Below are positions 7,975 through 17,200 of a stretch of DNA of 41,666 nt, piece by piece. The notes under the pieces were generated by a model that worked only from the letters and a program-made list of their open reading frames with translations, made no database searches and was not told where the DNA came from. The number at the start of each line of letters is the position of its first letter. The first letter of the stretch is position 1. The DNA is taken from positions 1 through 41,666 of the forward strand of contig CAIXPZ010000217.1 of NCBI GenBank assembly GCA_903921455.1, read 5' to 3'. The position numbers and the translations under genes are program-made. The DNA comes from an uncultured Verrucomicrobia subdivision 3 bacterium. GTDB taxonomy: Bacteria; Verrucomicrobiota; Verrucomicrobiae; Limisphaerales; UBA11358.

Positions 7975-8445
7975 TCAGGGCAAATACTGGGAAACCGCTT
8001 CCAAGTCGGGATTCCAGTAACCGATTTTTTCAATGCGGCCCGCCGGTGAGAGCGTGAGCACCGAGACACAATCCGGCTTGGCCGGGAAGGGCCTCAATGT
8101 TTCCGCCGTCTCGATCAGCACGATGCGGTGCGGATATTTTTTCATTTTCGGCAGGGCAAAAAAGCGCGCCACCGCAGGCATCGTATGGATGTCCATCAGA
8201 TAGGCTGCCTGATGCTTTTCGAGGAAGCCGGCACCTTGCGCGCCCAGTTTCAGATTGGCCGCTTTGGCTGGCGCCATCTCAGTAGCGACCAGTAAAACCC
8301 GGATATCATTCGTGAGAATGAATTCTTTCCCGTGCTGATCCTTGGCCGAAATCGTCGGCACGGGATCACCCACCGCCAGCGGTCCTGCTTGCGCGGCAAA
8401 CCAGCCCAGGCATAAAGCCAAAATGGCAGGCAGGCAACGTCTCAT
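7975..8445 (-). CDS. Small exported protein with thioredoxin-like opening, function unknown
   Basis: A 156-residue protein with a signal peptide (MRRCLPAILALCLGWFAAQA, cleavage before GPLAVG). The next segment, VGDPVPTISAKDQHGKEF, resembles the start of AhpC/TSA or thioredoxin-like folds. However, the expected CxxC or peroxidatic cysteine is missing; the only cysteine in the mature part is in KPDCVSVL near the C-terminus. It could be a redox-dead thioredoxin-like periplasmic protein. It lies 31 bp downstream of argJ on the same strand and may be the last gene of that transcript. The assignment rests on fold resemblance only. Confidence 0.55.
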   Translation of the reverse strand: MRRCLPAILALCLGWFAAQAGPLAVGDPVPTISAKDQHGKEFILTNDIRVLLVATEMAPAKAANLKLGAQGAGFLEKHQAAYLMDIHTMPAVARFFALPKMKKYPHRIVLIETAETLRPFPAKPDCVSVLTLSPAGRIEKIGYWNPDLEAVSQYLP

Positions 8446-8476
8446 GGAGTCGCGGTGACGGGTTAACGCCGGATTT

Positions 8477-9820
8477 TCAGCCGCCCAAAGAGCTGGCGTC
8501 CGTCACATCGCCCTTGTTGAAGTCCACGTATTCCTCGGTCAAATCGGCCGCATACATCACCGCGTTCGCCTGGCCGAGATTCAGTTGGATGTGCAGTTCA
8601 AATTCCTTCGGCGCCACGGCGGCGCACAGTTGTTTGAACGTCGCTTTTGTCGGCTGGCCGCGCTTGAGGCTCCAGATAATCTTCTTCGCGCCGGGTGCGG
8701 AATAGCCGATGTCAATTTTCTCCTCCACCACGGTCGCGGGCGAGTAGCCGACGGCGTCAATGAGGCGGCCCCAATTGGGATCGCCGCCGTGCCAGCTCGT
8801 TTTCACCAGCGCGCTGTTCGCCACCGCGCGCGCGGCGGCATCGGCGTCCTGAATCGTCTTCGCGCCGTTCACGCGCACGGTCACGACGCGGTGAACGCCT
8901 TCGCCGTCGCGGACAATTTTCTTGGCGAGTTCAAGGCAGACATGGTTCAGCGCGGCCTGGAAGGTTTTCCGCTCCGGGCTTTTGGCCGTGATGGGTTTGT
9001 TGCCCGCCAAACCGTTCGCCAACACGAGCACCGTGTCGTTCGTGCTCATGTCGCCGTCCACGGTGATGCGGTTGAAACTCTGCGCCACGGCTTCCTGCAA
9101 GGCCGCCTGTAAAACTTTTTTGTTCACTGCCGCGTCGGTGGTGATGAAGCCCAGCATCGTCGCGTGCAGTGCTGGCGCACGGCCACCAGGCAACGCCGCC
9201 GGTCGCCGGCCGGTTGCGCTCATGCCCGGCTGGATCATCCCCGCGCCCTTGCAAATGCCGCCGATACGCACTGTTTTGCCACCAAGCTTGAATTCCACCG
9301 CGACTTGTTTTGGCTTGGTATCGCTGGTCATGATGGCTTCCGTCGCGCGGTCGGCGTGCGCGGCGGTGGTGCCGAGTTCCATCGCGGCCTCCAGGATGCC
9401 GGCGCGGACATGGTCCATCGGCATCGTCACGCCGATGCGGCCGGTCGAGCCGACCAGCGCCCGGCCGGCGGACAGCGCCAGGGTTTTTTCCGTGAACGCC
9501 ACCATTTCGCGCGCGTCGGCCATGCCCTGTTTGCCGGTGCAGGCATTGGCATTGCCGGAATTCACAACCACGACTTGCGCGGTGCCTTTCTGCATGCGCT
9601 CGACGCAGACTTTCACCGGCGCGGCGCAGACCTGGTTCGTCGTGAACATCCCGGCGACGGTCGCGGGCGTTTCGGAGACGATGAGCGCGAGGTCGCGCTT
9701 CGGGCCTTTGTTGGAGCCTTTGCCGGTGCCGAGTTTTTTGATGTCGCAAAACACGCCGCTGGCGAGGAAGCCGGTGGGCGCGACAATGGCGCCGGGGATT
9801 GCTTTGAACTGATTTTTCAT
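8477..9820 (-). CDS. argJ: Bifunctional glutamate N-acetyltransferase / ornithine acetyltransferase, with insertion
   Basis: A 447-residue ArgJ. It transfers acetyl from N-acetylornithine to glutamate in the cyclic arginine pathway, and may also use acetyl-CoA. ATG at 9820 gives the typical start MKNQFKAIPGAIVAPTGF; the frame extends 63 bp further upstream, into repeat sequence. Family motifs include NSGNANACTG and RITVDGDMSTNDT. ArgJ self-cleaves between Ala and Thr in the ATMLGF motif, here Ala220-Thr221. Unusually, 19 residues (201-219, from SATGRRPAAL to APALH) separate the conserved KGAGMIQPGM from ATMLGF, which are normally adjacent. The new N-terminal Thr is intact, so activity is plausible. 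It lies downstream of argC and a methyltransferase. Confidence 0.93.
   Translation of the reverse strand: MKNQFKAIPGAIVAPTGFLASGVFCDIKKLGTGKGSNKGPKRDLALIVSETPATVAGMFTTNQVCAAPVKVCVERMQKGTAQVVVVNSGNANACTGKQGMADAREMVAFTEKTLALSAGRALVGSTGRIGVTMPMDHVRAGILEAAMELGTTAAHADRATEAIMTSDTKPKQVAVEFKLGGKTVRIGGICKGAGMIQPGMSATGRRPAALPGGRAPALHATMLGFITTDAAVNKKVLQAALQEAVAQSFNRITVDGDMSTNDTVLVLANGLAGNKPITAKSPERKTFQAALNHVCLELAKKIVRDGEGVHRVVTVRVNGAKTIQDADAAARAVANSALVKTSWHGGDPNWGRLIDAVGYSPATVVEEKIDIGYSAPGAKKIIWSLKRGQPTKATFKQLCAAVAPKEFELHIQLNLGQANAVMYAADLTEEYVDFNKGDVTDASSLGG
9164..9220 (-). repeat. 57-bp in-frame palindromic insertion inside argJ
   Basis: These 19 codons have no counterpart in ordinary ArgJ. The segment is rich in inverted repeats: on the minus strand GCAACCGGCCGG pairs imperfectly with CCGGCGGCGTTGC, and GTGC pairs with GCAC around GCCA. 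That gives two adjacent hairpins. The pattern resembles in-frame palindromic elements such as those described in Rickettsia genes. No second copy was recognised in the window. Confidence 0.5.
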
Positions 9821-9836
9821 TTTGGAGAATTTATTG

Positions 9837-9930
9837 AACCACGAAAACCGCGAAATGACACGAAAAACAGACACGGATGGCACAGATTTTCCCAGATTGA
9901 TTTTAGGGTAATCCGTGAAATTCGCGGCTA
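9837..9930. repeat. Intergenic dyad repeat (CACGAAA/CCGCGAA family)
   Basis: The spacer between the methyltransferase and argJ starts ACCACGAAAACCGCGAAATG and closes with AATCCGTGAAATTCGCGG. The arms CCGCGAA (9849-) and TTCGCGG (9921-9927) are inverted, with repeated CACGAAA, CACGGAT and CACAGAT steps inside. The right arm runs up to the TAG stop of the methyltransferase. The sequence is non-coding and AT-richer than its neighbours. A single related arm lies at 11806-11841. Confidence 0.6.
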
Positions 9931-10734
9931 GATTTTCACGGCCTCAATTTCCAGCCGCACCATGCGGACGTGGATCTGGCCGGCGGCATCGGGCGGATGT
10001 TTCGCAACATAGCGACTGGTGACGGCGGCGATGAATTCTTCGCGTAAATTTTCCGGCACGCGCTGGACGAAGGGCAGCCAGGTCGTGCGCAGCCACGTTG
10101 CCAAACCCGCCGCGCCTTCATACGTCGCCGCTTTGGGCGCCAGTTCAATGGCCGTGATCTGGAAACCGCACTGCGGCAGCCATTGCGCATAATCACCTGC
10201 AGTGTAAAAAAAATAGGGCAGCGGCATCCGGCGGAAATATTGACACCAGCGTTTCAGACGCATTTCCGGCCGGAGCGCGAGAAACACATCATGGGCATTG
10301 CCTTTGCCACCGCAGGAGACCACGAGGCGTCCGCCGGGTTTCAAAACGGCTGAGACCCCCCGCAGAATGGCTTCGTGATCATCCACCCAATGCAGGGCCG
10401 CATTGGAAAAGACGGCGTCAAATTGCTGGCGCAGGGCCAGCCGGCGCGCATCGCCGATGTGAAATTCAAGATTGGGATTTTTGAGGGGCGGAAAGGTTTG
10501 CCGGGCGTGGGAAATCATTTCCCCGGAGGCATCCACGCCCACCACCAAACCCTGCGGCACGGCGCGGGCGATTTCCGCCGTGATTTTTCCATCCCCGCAG
10601 CCGACGTCCAGGACGTGCTCGTTACCGCGCAAATGAAGACGCGCGATCAGTTCGCGCGCCCACGTCTGCTGCACGACGGAATTCGCGGCGTAATCGGCCG
10701 CATTCCATTTTAATGCCGTGACAGACACGCTCAA
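9928..10734 (-). CDS. SAM-dependent methyltransferase, trans-aconitate methyltransferase-like
   Basis: A class I SAM-dependent methyltransferase of 268 residues. SAM-binding motif I VLDVGCGDGK lies at about residues 41-50, an acidic strand-2 end at VVGVDASGEM, and FDAVFSNAALHWVDDH is motif IV, closely resembling trans-aconitate 2-methyltransferase. KPGGRLVVS follows as the strand-5 region. The substrate cannot be read from sequence. The frame begins with TTG at 10734, overlapping the argC stop by 4 bp; a GTG at 10728 is an equally good start and no ATG is available. Position between argC and argJ suggests co-transcription with arginine genes, though a metabolic link is not evident. Confidence 0.85.
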   Translation of the reverse strand: MSVSVTALKWNAADYAANSVVQQTWARELIARLHLRGNEHVLDVGCGDGKITAEIARAVPQGLVVGVDASGEMISHARQTFPPLKNPNLEFHIGDARRLALRQQFDAVFSNAALHWVDDHEAILRGVSAVLKPGGRLVVSCGGKGNAHDVFLALRPEMRLKRWCQYFRRMPLPYFFYTAGDYAQWLPQCGFQITAIELAPKAATYEGAAGLATWLRTTWLPFVQRVPENLREEFIAAVTSRYVAKHPPDAAGQIHVRMVRLEIEAVKI

Positions 10735-11792
10735 ATCAAGCCGGCGGTTTCCGGCCAGCCGCTTAAGATGTTCAGGCTTTGCACGGCCTGGCCGCTCGCG
10801 CCCTTGACGACGTTGTCCTCGGCGCTCATGACGATGAGCCGGCCGGTGCGCGGGTCGAGCCGCCAGGCGATTTCGCAGACATTGGTCCCCACGACGTTCT
10901 TGGTGTCGGGCAACGCCTTGCCCTCAAGGAGGCGCACGAAAGGCTCGTCGGCGTAAGCCGAGTGATAGCACGCAGTGATTTTTTTGCCGAGCGCCTCTGC
11001 GCCGGCGGCATCATTGAAAGGTTCTGCCGGCGCCAGATACAGCGTGGTCAAGATGCCGCGGTTCACCGGAATCAGATGCGGCGTGAACTGGATGGTGACC
11101 GGCGTGCCCGCCGCGAGCGAAAGCTGTTCCTCGATCTCGGACAAATGCCGGTGTTTCGGCACGCCGTAAGGCCGGACGCTTTCGTTGCATTCGCAGAAAA
11201 GATAGTCCACCTCCGCCTTGCGGCCCGCGCCACTGACGCCGCTCAGGGAATCGGCGATGATGCCGGCCGGCTGGACGAGGCCGGCTTTCAGCAGCGGAAT
11301 CACCGGCAGCAAGATGCTCGTCGGGTAGCAGCCGGGCGAGGCGATGAGCAGGGATTTCTTGATCTCTTCCCGATAGCATTCCGGCAGGCCGTAAACGGAT
11401 TTCTTCAACAACTCCGGCGCGGGATGGTCATGCGCGTAAAATTCTTTGTAGATCGCCGGGCTCTTGAGCCGGAAATCCGCGCTCAAATCGATCACCACGC
11501 AGCCGGCATTGACGAGCGGAATGGCATATTCCGCCGCGACGCCGTGCGGCAGCGCCAGAAAAACCACGTCCGCCTGCTTCGCGAGCAGTTCGGCGTTCGG
11601 CTCGACGAAGCGGAGCGTCCGGGATTTCGGGTGGCTGGCGAATTTGGGGAAAACCTGGGCGAGCGTCTGCCCGGCGTGCTGGCGCGAAGTGACGGCGACC
11701 AGTTCCGCGTGCGGATGGTTGAGGAGCAACTGCACGAGGACCTCGCCGGAGTAACCGGACGCACCCACGATGGCGACTTTTTTCATTTTCAT
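10731..11792 (-). CDS. argC: N-acetyl-gamma-glutamyl-phosphate reductase
   Basis: A 353-residue ArgC, the NADPH-dependent reductase that makes N-acetylglutamate semialdehyde, third step of arginine synthesis. The nucleotide-binding motif VAIVGASGYSGEVL is at the N-terminus, the catalytic cysteine is Cys155 in ASPGCYPTS, and FTPHLIPVNRGI is a conserved active-site segment. ATG at 11792 (MKMKKVAIVG) is good; an ATG at 11786 is also possible. It heads a minus-strand transcript argC, methyltransferase, argJ, small exported protein. argB and argD are not in the window. Confidence 0.96.
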   Translation of the reverse strand: MKMKKVAIVGASGYSGEVLVQLLLNHPHAELVAVTSRQHAGQTLAQVFPKFASHPKSRTLRFVEPNAELLAKQADVVFLALPHGVAAEYAIPLVNAGCVVIDLSADFRLKSPAIYKEFYAHDHPAPELLKKSVYGLPECYREEIKKSLLIASPGCYPTSILLPVIPLLKAGLVQPAGIIADSLSGVSGAGRKAEVDYLFCECNESVRPYGVPKHRHLSEIEEQLSLAAGTPVTIQFTPHLIPVNRGILTTLYLAPAEPFNDAAGAEALGKKITACYHSAYADEPFVRLLEGKALPDTKNVVGTNVCEIAWRLDPRTGRLIVMSAEDNVVKGASGQAVQSLNILSGWPETAGLI

Positions 11793-11805
11793 CTTTCAAA
11801 AATTT

Positions 11806-11841
11806 AACCGCGAATCACCCGGACCACACGAAAATTTCTTT
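11806..11841. repeat. Single arm of the CCGCGAA/CACGAAA repeat upstream of argC
   Basis: AACCGCGAATCACCCGGACC followed by ACACGAAAATTTC matches the style of the dyad repeat at 9837-9930, but no opposing arm is visible. It lies between the rpsI terminator and argC, in the argC leader. Confidence 0.4.
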
Positions 11842-11885
11842 TCGGCATGGATGTCATGGACGGCGGCCGTGACAGGGGATAAAAC

Positions 11886-11917
11886 AAAAAACCCGCCGGC
11901 ACTGGCCAGCGGGTTTG
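11886..11917 (-). terminator. Intrinsic terminator of rplM-rpsI
   Basis: On the minus strand AAACCCGC and GCGGGTTT form the stem, with inner GC-rich bases (TGGCCAGTGCCG) around the loop, followed by a run of T and TTGTTTT. It lies 18 bp after the rpsI stop and separates the ribosomal operon from argC. Confidence 0.85.
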
Positions 11918-11934
11918 AAAACTTTCCGTTGCGA

Positions 11935-12336
11935 TCAACGCTTGGAGAACTGGAAGCGTTTGCGCGCGCCGGGCTGGCCGTATTTCTTGCGCTCGCGTTC
12001 GCGGGGATCGCGCGTGAGGAAACCTTCCGCCTTCAGCGCGGGGCGCAGGGTGGCGTCAAATTTCAGGAGCGCGCGGGAGATGCCGTGGCGGGTCGCCCCG
12101 GCCTGGCCGAGCGGGCCGCCGCCGACCACGTTCACGCGCACGTCCAGCTTGTCGGCCGTGTTGGTGATGGTCAAGGGTGAGGACACCGTGGCGCGCTGGG
12201 TGTCCAGCGGGAAATAATTTTCAAACGCGCGGCCGTTGACGGTGATCTTGCCGCTGCCGGTCGCGAGGCGGACGCGGGCGATCGCGGTTTTGCGACGGCC
12301 GGTGCCGAGGAATTCGTTGGTGGTTTTCGTAGCCAT
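11935..12336 (-). CDS. rpsI: 30S ribosomal protein S9
   Basis: A 133-residue uS9 protein of the small ribosomal subunit. The N-terminal family motif [14 protein letters not shown], central [19 protein letters not shown] and the basic C-terminal tail ending KRFQFSKR, which reaches the P-site tRNA, are all present. Length is standard. ATG at 12336 follows the rplM stop by 8 bp, the usual rplM-rpsI order, and an intrinsic terminator lies just downstream. Confidence 0.98.
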   Translation of the reverse strand: MATKTTNEFLGTGRRKTAIARVRLATGSGKITVNGRAFENYFPLDTQRATVSSPLTITNTADKLDVRVNVVGGGPLGQAGATRHGISRALLKFDATLRPALKAEGFLTRDPRERERKKYGQPGARKRFQFSKR

Positions 12337-12344
12337 AACAGAAA

Positions 12345-12779
12345 TTATTTAGCGGCGGCGAGTACGGCGGGCGTCTGCGCCTCGTGGTTGTGCTTCGGGC
12401 CCTTGAACACTTTGAGCTTGGTGAGGAGCACGCGACCGAGGCGATTCTTGGGAATCATGCCCTTGACGGCGTGCTCAATCAGAAATTCCGGGTTCTTGGC
12501 GCGGACCTGCTCGACGGTGGCGTATTTTTCGCCGCCCTTCCAGCCGGAATAGCTCATGTATTCCTTGGCCTTTTCTTTTTTGCCGGTGACGCGGACCTTC
12601 TCGGCGTTGACGACGATGACAAAATCGCCGGCATCGAGGTGCGCGGTGTAAACGGGCTTGTTTTTCCCGCGCAAAATATCAGCCACCTGCACGGCCAGTC
12701 GGCCAAGCACGGCGCCATCGGCATCAATAACATGCCACTTGCGCTGGTCCAAATTAACTTTCGGCAAATGCGTTTTCAT
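12345..12779 (-). CDS. rplM: 50S ribosomal protein L13
   Basis: A 144-residue uL13 of the large ribosomal subunit. It shows the family features [45 protein letters not shown] and the C-terminal [16 protein letters not shown] at 12779 gives the usual start. It heads the rplM-rpsI operon and has a recognisable promoter about 27 bp upstream. Confidence 0.98.
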   Translation of the reverse strand: MKTHLPKVNLDQRKWHVIDADGAVLGRLAVQVADILRGKNKPVYTAHLDAGDFVIVVNAEKVRVTGKKEKAKEYMSYSGWKGGEKYATVEQVRAKNPEFLIEHAVKGMIPKNRLGRVLLTKLKVFKGPKHNHEAQTPAVLAAAK

Positions 12780-12805
12780 CTAAATTCCAATACAAAGGGA
12801 CGTGG

Positions 12806-12833
12806 AAACTATCAAACGGGCGAATGAAGTCAA
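12806..12833 (-). promoter_or_regulatory. Predicted sigma-70-type promoter of rplM-rpsI
   Basis: On the minus strand TTGACT (12833-12828) and TAGTTT (12811-12806) are separated by 16 bp. They are followed after about 26 bp by the rplM ATG. The -35 box is near consensus and the -10 box is moderate. Confidence 0.5.
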
Positions 12834-12898
12834 TACGCTATTTCAAATTATTGGATTGGGCTTTACAGCCACTGGTCCTTGGGCAAATGATGATTCGC

Positions 12899-14068
12899 AT
12901 GAAGAGACTCAGTTTTCTGCTCGCGGTCGCGGGGCTGCTCTGGCTGCCGCTGGCCGGTTCCGCCCAAACCGCGGGCGCCAAGGCCGCCGACCCGAATCCG
13001 CAGGCGAAAAAATTGTGCGAAACCGTTTCCATGATCACCGGCGTGGCCATCTCGCCGATGCTCGGCGTCGGCGCGGTCGGCGCGTATGATTATTTTCAGG
13101 CCAAAACGCCAGAGCAGAAGGCCAAGCTCCCGTGGTTTGCCAATCCGCTGTTCTGGATCCCGGCCCTGCTGCTCGTCGGGGCGTGTTTTCTGAAAGACAC
13201 CGCCGGTATCGCCCTGCCCACGGTGCTCAAAAAGCCGTTCGACGTGGCCGAAACCGTCGAGCACAAGATCTCCGGCCTTGTCGCCACCGGCGCGTTTGTG
13301 CCGATTGCCGCTTCCATTTTTCATTCGCCGGACCAGCCCAGCGCGTCGCTCGCGGCGGCCGGATTTGCGGCGATTGACCTGCACTGGCTTTACAACGCGC
13401 TGATGGTGCCCTTCGCGATGGCGGCTTTTTTCATCGTGTTCCTCGCGTCCAACGCCGTCAACATCCTCATCCTGTTAAGTCCCTTCTCGACCGTGGACGC
13501 CGCGCTTAAAGGTTTCCGCACCACCATCCTCGCCAGCGTCGTGGGCACGTCCTTCGTCAATCCCTGGATGGGCGCGCTGTGGGCGCTGGCCATCATCCTC
13601 TTTTCCTGGCTCATCGCGGGCTGGTCCTTCCGGCTCTCGCACTTTGGACTGTCCTTCGTCTGGGATTTTGTCACCGGTCGGAAAAACCGGTTTCACCCCG
13701 ATGCGAGGGAAAACAAAATGTTCCTGGGCCGGAATATTGAAAAAGTGCCCACCCGCACTTACGGCAAGCTTTCGCGCAATGACCAGGGCGAACTTGTTTT
13801 CAACTATCATCCGTGGCTCGTCCTGCCGCCGCGCACCCTGATCCTGCCGGCGGGAACCTATGAGACCGGGCGCGGCCTGTTCTACTCCGAAATCATGCGC
13901 GCCGAGGGGGATTCTCTTAAAACCGTCATCCTGCTGCCGCCCCGTTACCTCGGGCACGAGGCGGAGGTTGCCAATATCTATCATTTTGCCGGCACCCGCG
14001 ATGTGGGCATCCGCGCCGGCTGGGCATGGTTTAAGAGCATGTTCGGCGGCAAACGGTCGGCGGCCTGA
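12899..14068 (+). CDS. Conserved membrane protein of unknown function
   Basis: A protein of about 389 residues starting at ATG 12899, which gives a signal peptide (MKRLSFLLAVAGLLWLPLAGSAQT). Earlier in-frame starts at 12824 and 12887 would bury it. After the mature N-terminus come four to six predicted membrane helices: a first near ITGVAISPMLGVGAVGAY, then LFWIPALLLVGACFL, LMVPFAMAAFFIVFLAS and ALWALAIILFSWLIAGW. A soluble C-terminal part of about 120 residues follows, with YHPWLVLPPRTLILPAG and VILLPPRYLGHEAE. I do not recognise the family. It lies divergent from rplM and upstream of the DUF2339 gene, without clear functional context. Confidence 0.75.
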   Translation: MKRLSFLLAVAGLLWLPLAGSAQTAGAKAADPNPQAKKLCETVSMITGVAISPMLGVGAVGAYDYFQAKTPEQKAKLPWFANPLFWIPALLLVGACFLKDTAGIALPTVLKKPFDVAETVEHKISGLVATGAFVPIAASIFHSPDQPSASLAAAGFAAIDLHWLYNALMVPFAMAAFFIVFLASNAVNILILLSPFSTVDAALKGFRTTILASVVGTSFVNPWMGALWALAIILFSWLIAGWSFRLSHFGLSFVWDFVTGRKNRFHPDARENKMFLGRNIEKVPTRTYGKLSRNDQGELVFNYHPWLVLPPRTLILPAGTYETGRGLFYSEIMRAEGDSLKTVILLPPRYLGHEAEVANIYHFAGTRDVGIRAGWAWFKSMFGGKRSAA

Positions 14069-14218
14069 GCGCATAACCCGCATCGTTAGGATTGATTCAG
14101 CCGGTAGTTTTTTCGATTCACGACCTCGGGGTGGCAGCTGGCAGAGTGAGGCCGTGAAATTTGGAAAGTCAACCCGCCGCCGCTTCTCCAGCAGCGGCCA
14201 AAGTGAAAGTGAGCGGTT

Positions 14219-17200
14219 ATGGAACTGATCATCGTCTTGGCTGTCGGTGCGCCCATCGCGCTAGGCCTCTGGCTCATTGTCCGGGCCGTGAGCGCCCAAA
14301 ACCGCATCGAGGAACTCACGCAGCGTGTGGATCGTCTCCAGCAGCAGGTTCTCCGGCTGAATCAGCGCCCGCCGGCGGCGGCCCAGGCCGAGGAAGAAAC
14401 CAGCCCGGTATTTAAACCGGCGGTTCTGCCCGCACGGAAAACGGACTGGGAACCTTTCCCGCCAGTGGCCGAGGAGCCGGTGATCCCTGGGGAAAATCCA
14501 GCACACGTTCCCGCCGCCGAAGTCCCTCCCGCGTCCCCGGTGCCGGCAATGCCTGTTCCGGTTGAACCGGAAGCCATCGCTCCGCCGGTTATCCGGCCGC
14601 CAATTACCGAGTTTGCTAGAACCGCTTCCGCCGCCAGGTCGGAAGAAACAACCGCACCGGTGCCGCCGCCATTTATGCCGAAAACTGAGTCGGAGCCGCC
14701 GGAACCGGCGCCCGTCGGGGAAAAAGCGTCCTTCGAGATGCGCCTGGGCACCTATTGGCTCGTGCGGGTCGGCATCGTGATGCTGCTGACCGGCCTCGCG
14801 TTTTTCGCCAACTACGCCTACCACCATGTTGTCCCCAAACTGGGTCCGGGCGGAAAAATCTCCCTGCTTTATCTCGCCAGCGGACTGCTCCTCGGCGCCG
14901 GTGCCTGGTGGCAGCGGCGCAACATGAACGAGTCGCTAAAAAACTATGCGCAAGTCCTCTTTGCCGGCGGGCTGGCGGCGGTGTATTTCACGACTTACGC
15001 CGCGTATCACATCCCGCCCTTGCGCGTCATCGAAAACGCGGTGGTGGACGGCACGCTCTTGCTGGCGTGGGCCGGCGTCATCATGTGGATCGCCGACCGC
15101 CGCAAATCCGAGGTCATGGCGCTCTTCGCCGTCGGCCTGGCCTTTTACAGTTCGATCATCACGCGCGTCGGCGATTTCACGCTTTACTCGAACCTCGTGC
15201 TGACCATCGCCGCCGTGGTGTTCCTCATCCGCAACCGCTGGGTGAGTCTCTCGTTCGCCGGCTTGGCGACCAGCTACGCAGGCTATGCGTTCTGGCGGTT
15301 CCTGCACGAGAACGGCTGGCGTTTGGCCGCACCCGATGAACGGCTCGGATTCGGCGCATCGTTTCTGGCGGCTTACTGGCTGGTGTTCACCACCGCCTCG
15401 TTTTTGTCCAAGAGCGAAAAACTTTCCGGCAAAAACCGCGCCGCGTTTCTCACGCTGAACAACGGCGCGTTCTTCGCGCTGTTTCTCCTGACGATGCTGC
15501 AGGTCCACACCGGCGGCTTCTGGAAATTTTCCCTCGGCTACGGGGTGGTGTTGCTGGCGCTGGCCGGGCTGGCGAAGAAAATGTTGCCAGACGAGCCGCT
15601 GGCCCGAAATGGCTATCTCACGCAGGGCTTGTTGCTCGTCACTTTGGGCTTCATCACCAAGTTCGCCGGGCTGCAGCTCGCGCTCGTGCTCGGCGTGGAA
15701 AGCGTGGTGCTGTTCCTTCTTGGCGTCCAGCGCCCGAGCGCCATCCTGAAAGGTTTCGCCTATGCCGCCGCCGGCCTGGCCACCGGCTGGTTTATCGCCA
15801 GCCTGCAGCCGTTGGCCGCCCGTGGCGTCTGGGCGGGCGTTGCCTTGGGCGGGCTCATGGCCGTCAACGCTTGCCGCGCCCACTGGCTGGAAAAAGCTCC
15901 ATCGTCGCCGCGGCTCGAAACCACGGTGTTCACGCTGCTCGCCTTTATCAGTTGGGCGGCCACCACTTGGTTTAACTCGGCGGAACCGCACCTGCCGGCC
16001 GCCCTCGTGCTCGGGGTGGAGAGCGTGGTGCTGTTCAATCTGGTCGCGCGGCGGCAAAGTCTCCCGCCCATGATTTTTGCCGGCTTCGCCGCCGGGTTCG
16101 GGATTGTCTGGTGCGCGTTGAACCAAAAGCAATTTGAGGCCGCCGGGCTTTGGGCCGGCGCGGCATTGGGGGCGCTCATGCTGTTCAATGCCTGGACCGC
16201 GCACCGGCAGGCGGGCGAGCGGGCGGAGCTGCCGCTCCGCCCCACGCCCTCTCTCTTCACGCTGCTCGCCTTTGCGAGCTGGCTGGTGACGACGTGGTTC
16301 AATACGTCGGCCGAGCATCTACCGCTGGCGCTCACCGTCGAGGCGGTGGCGTTCACGCTCTCCATTTATTGGCTGCGCATCCGGGAAGTGGCGTTGCTGG
16401 GTCAATTCTTTCTCGTGTTCGCCCAGCTGGCCTGGCTGTTCCATTTTCTCAACCACACGCCGCCGTGGTGGAATCCGCTCGTGCTGATCGCCGCCACCGT
16501 CGGCTTGAGCCATTGGTGGCAATGGCAAAAGCGCGTGACCCTGACCGGCGCCACGTTTACCTGTTACTCGACCGTATTCGCGCTGGCCGCCATCGCGGTC
16601 GTGATCGTCTGGCTGCATCCGCTGGTCGAGGCGCCGACGTGGCTGGTGCTCACCAGCTTGCTTGCGGTGGCGGCGACGGTATATGGCGTCGTCACCCGCG
16701 CCTGGCTTCTGGCGATCTGCGGCCAAATCTTTCTCGTGCTTAGCGCGTGGGAATTTCTGGTCGAACTCTTCCATGGCAAACCGGAATGGTATTTCCCGCT
16801 CGCGCCGCTGGTCGTGCTGGGCATCTTGTCCTTCGCCACCGTGGCGTGGTTCGCCCGCCAGCCGGAGACTGGTGCCAAGGTGCGCGGGCCGCTTTTGCAA
16901 GTGGCGCTGGTCTATCGCTGGCTGGCGCTCGTGATGTCGCTGCTCTGGATCTGGCAATATGTGCCGGAGCCCCAACGCGTCTGGGCGTTCATGCTCACGG
17001 CGGCGGCCGTTTTTGCCCTGGCGATGTGGCGCCGCAATCAGGAGGCGCTTGTGGCCGTGGCGGTCTATGCGGTGGCGTCGCTCGCCACGCTCTGGCTGCG
17101 TGACGGTCTGGCGATGGATATCTACTGGCCGAACCTGCTCGCCTTGCTGACGCTGTTCGCGTTCCAACAGATGCTCCGGCGCACGTCGGCGACCTGGCCG

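Noticed and set aside
14179..14198. GCCGCT/AGCGGC hairpin before the DUF2339 gene as a riboswitch
   Set aside because: A single 6-bp hairpin with no conserved aptamer-like features; noted only in the gene entry.
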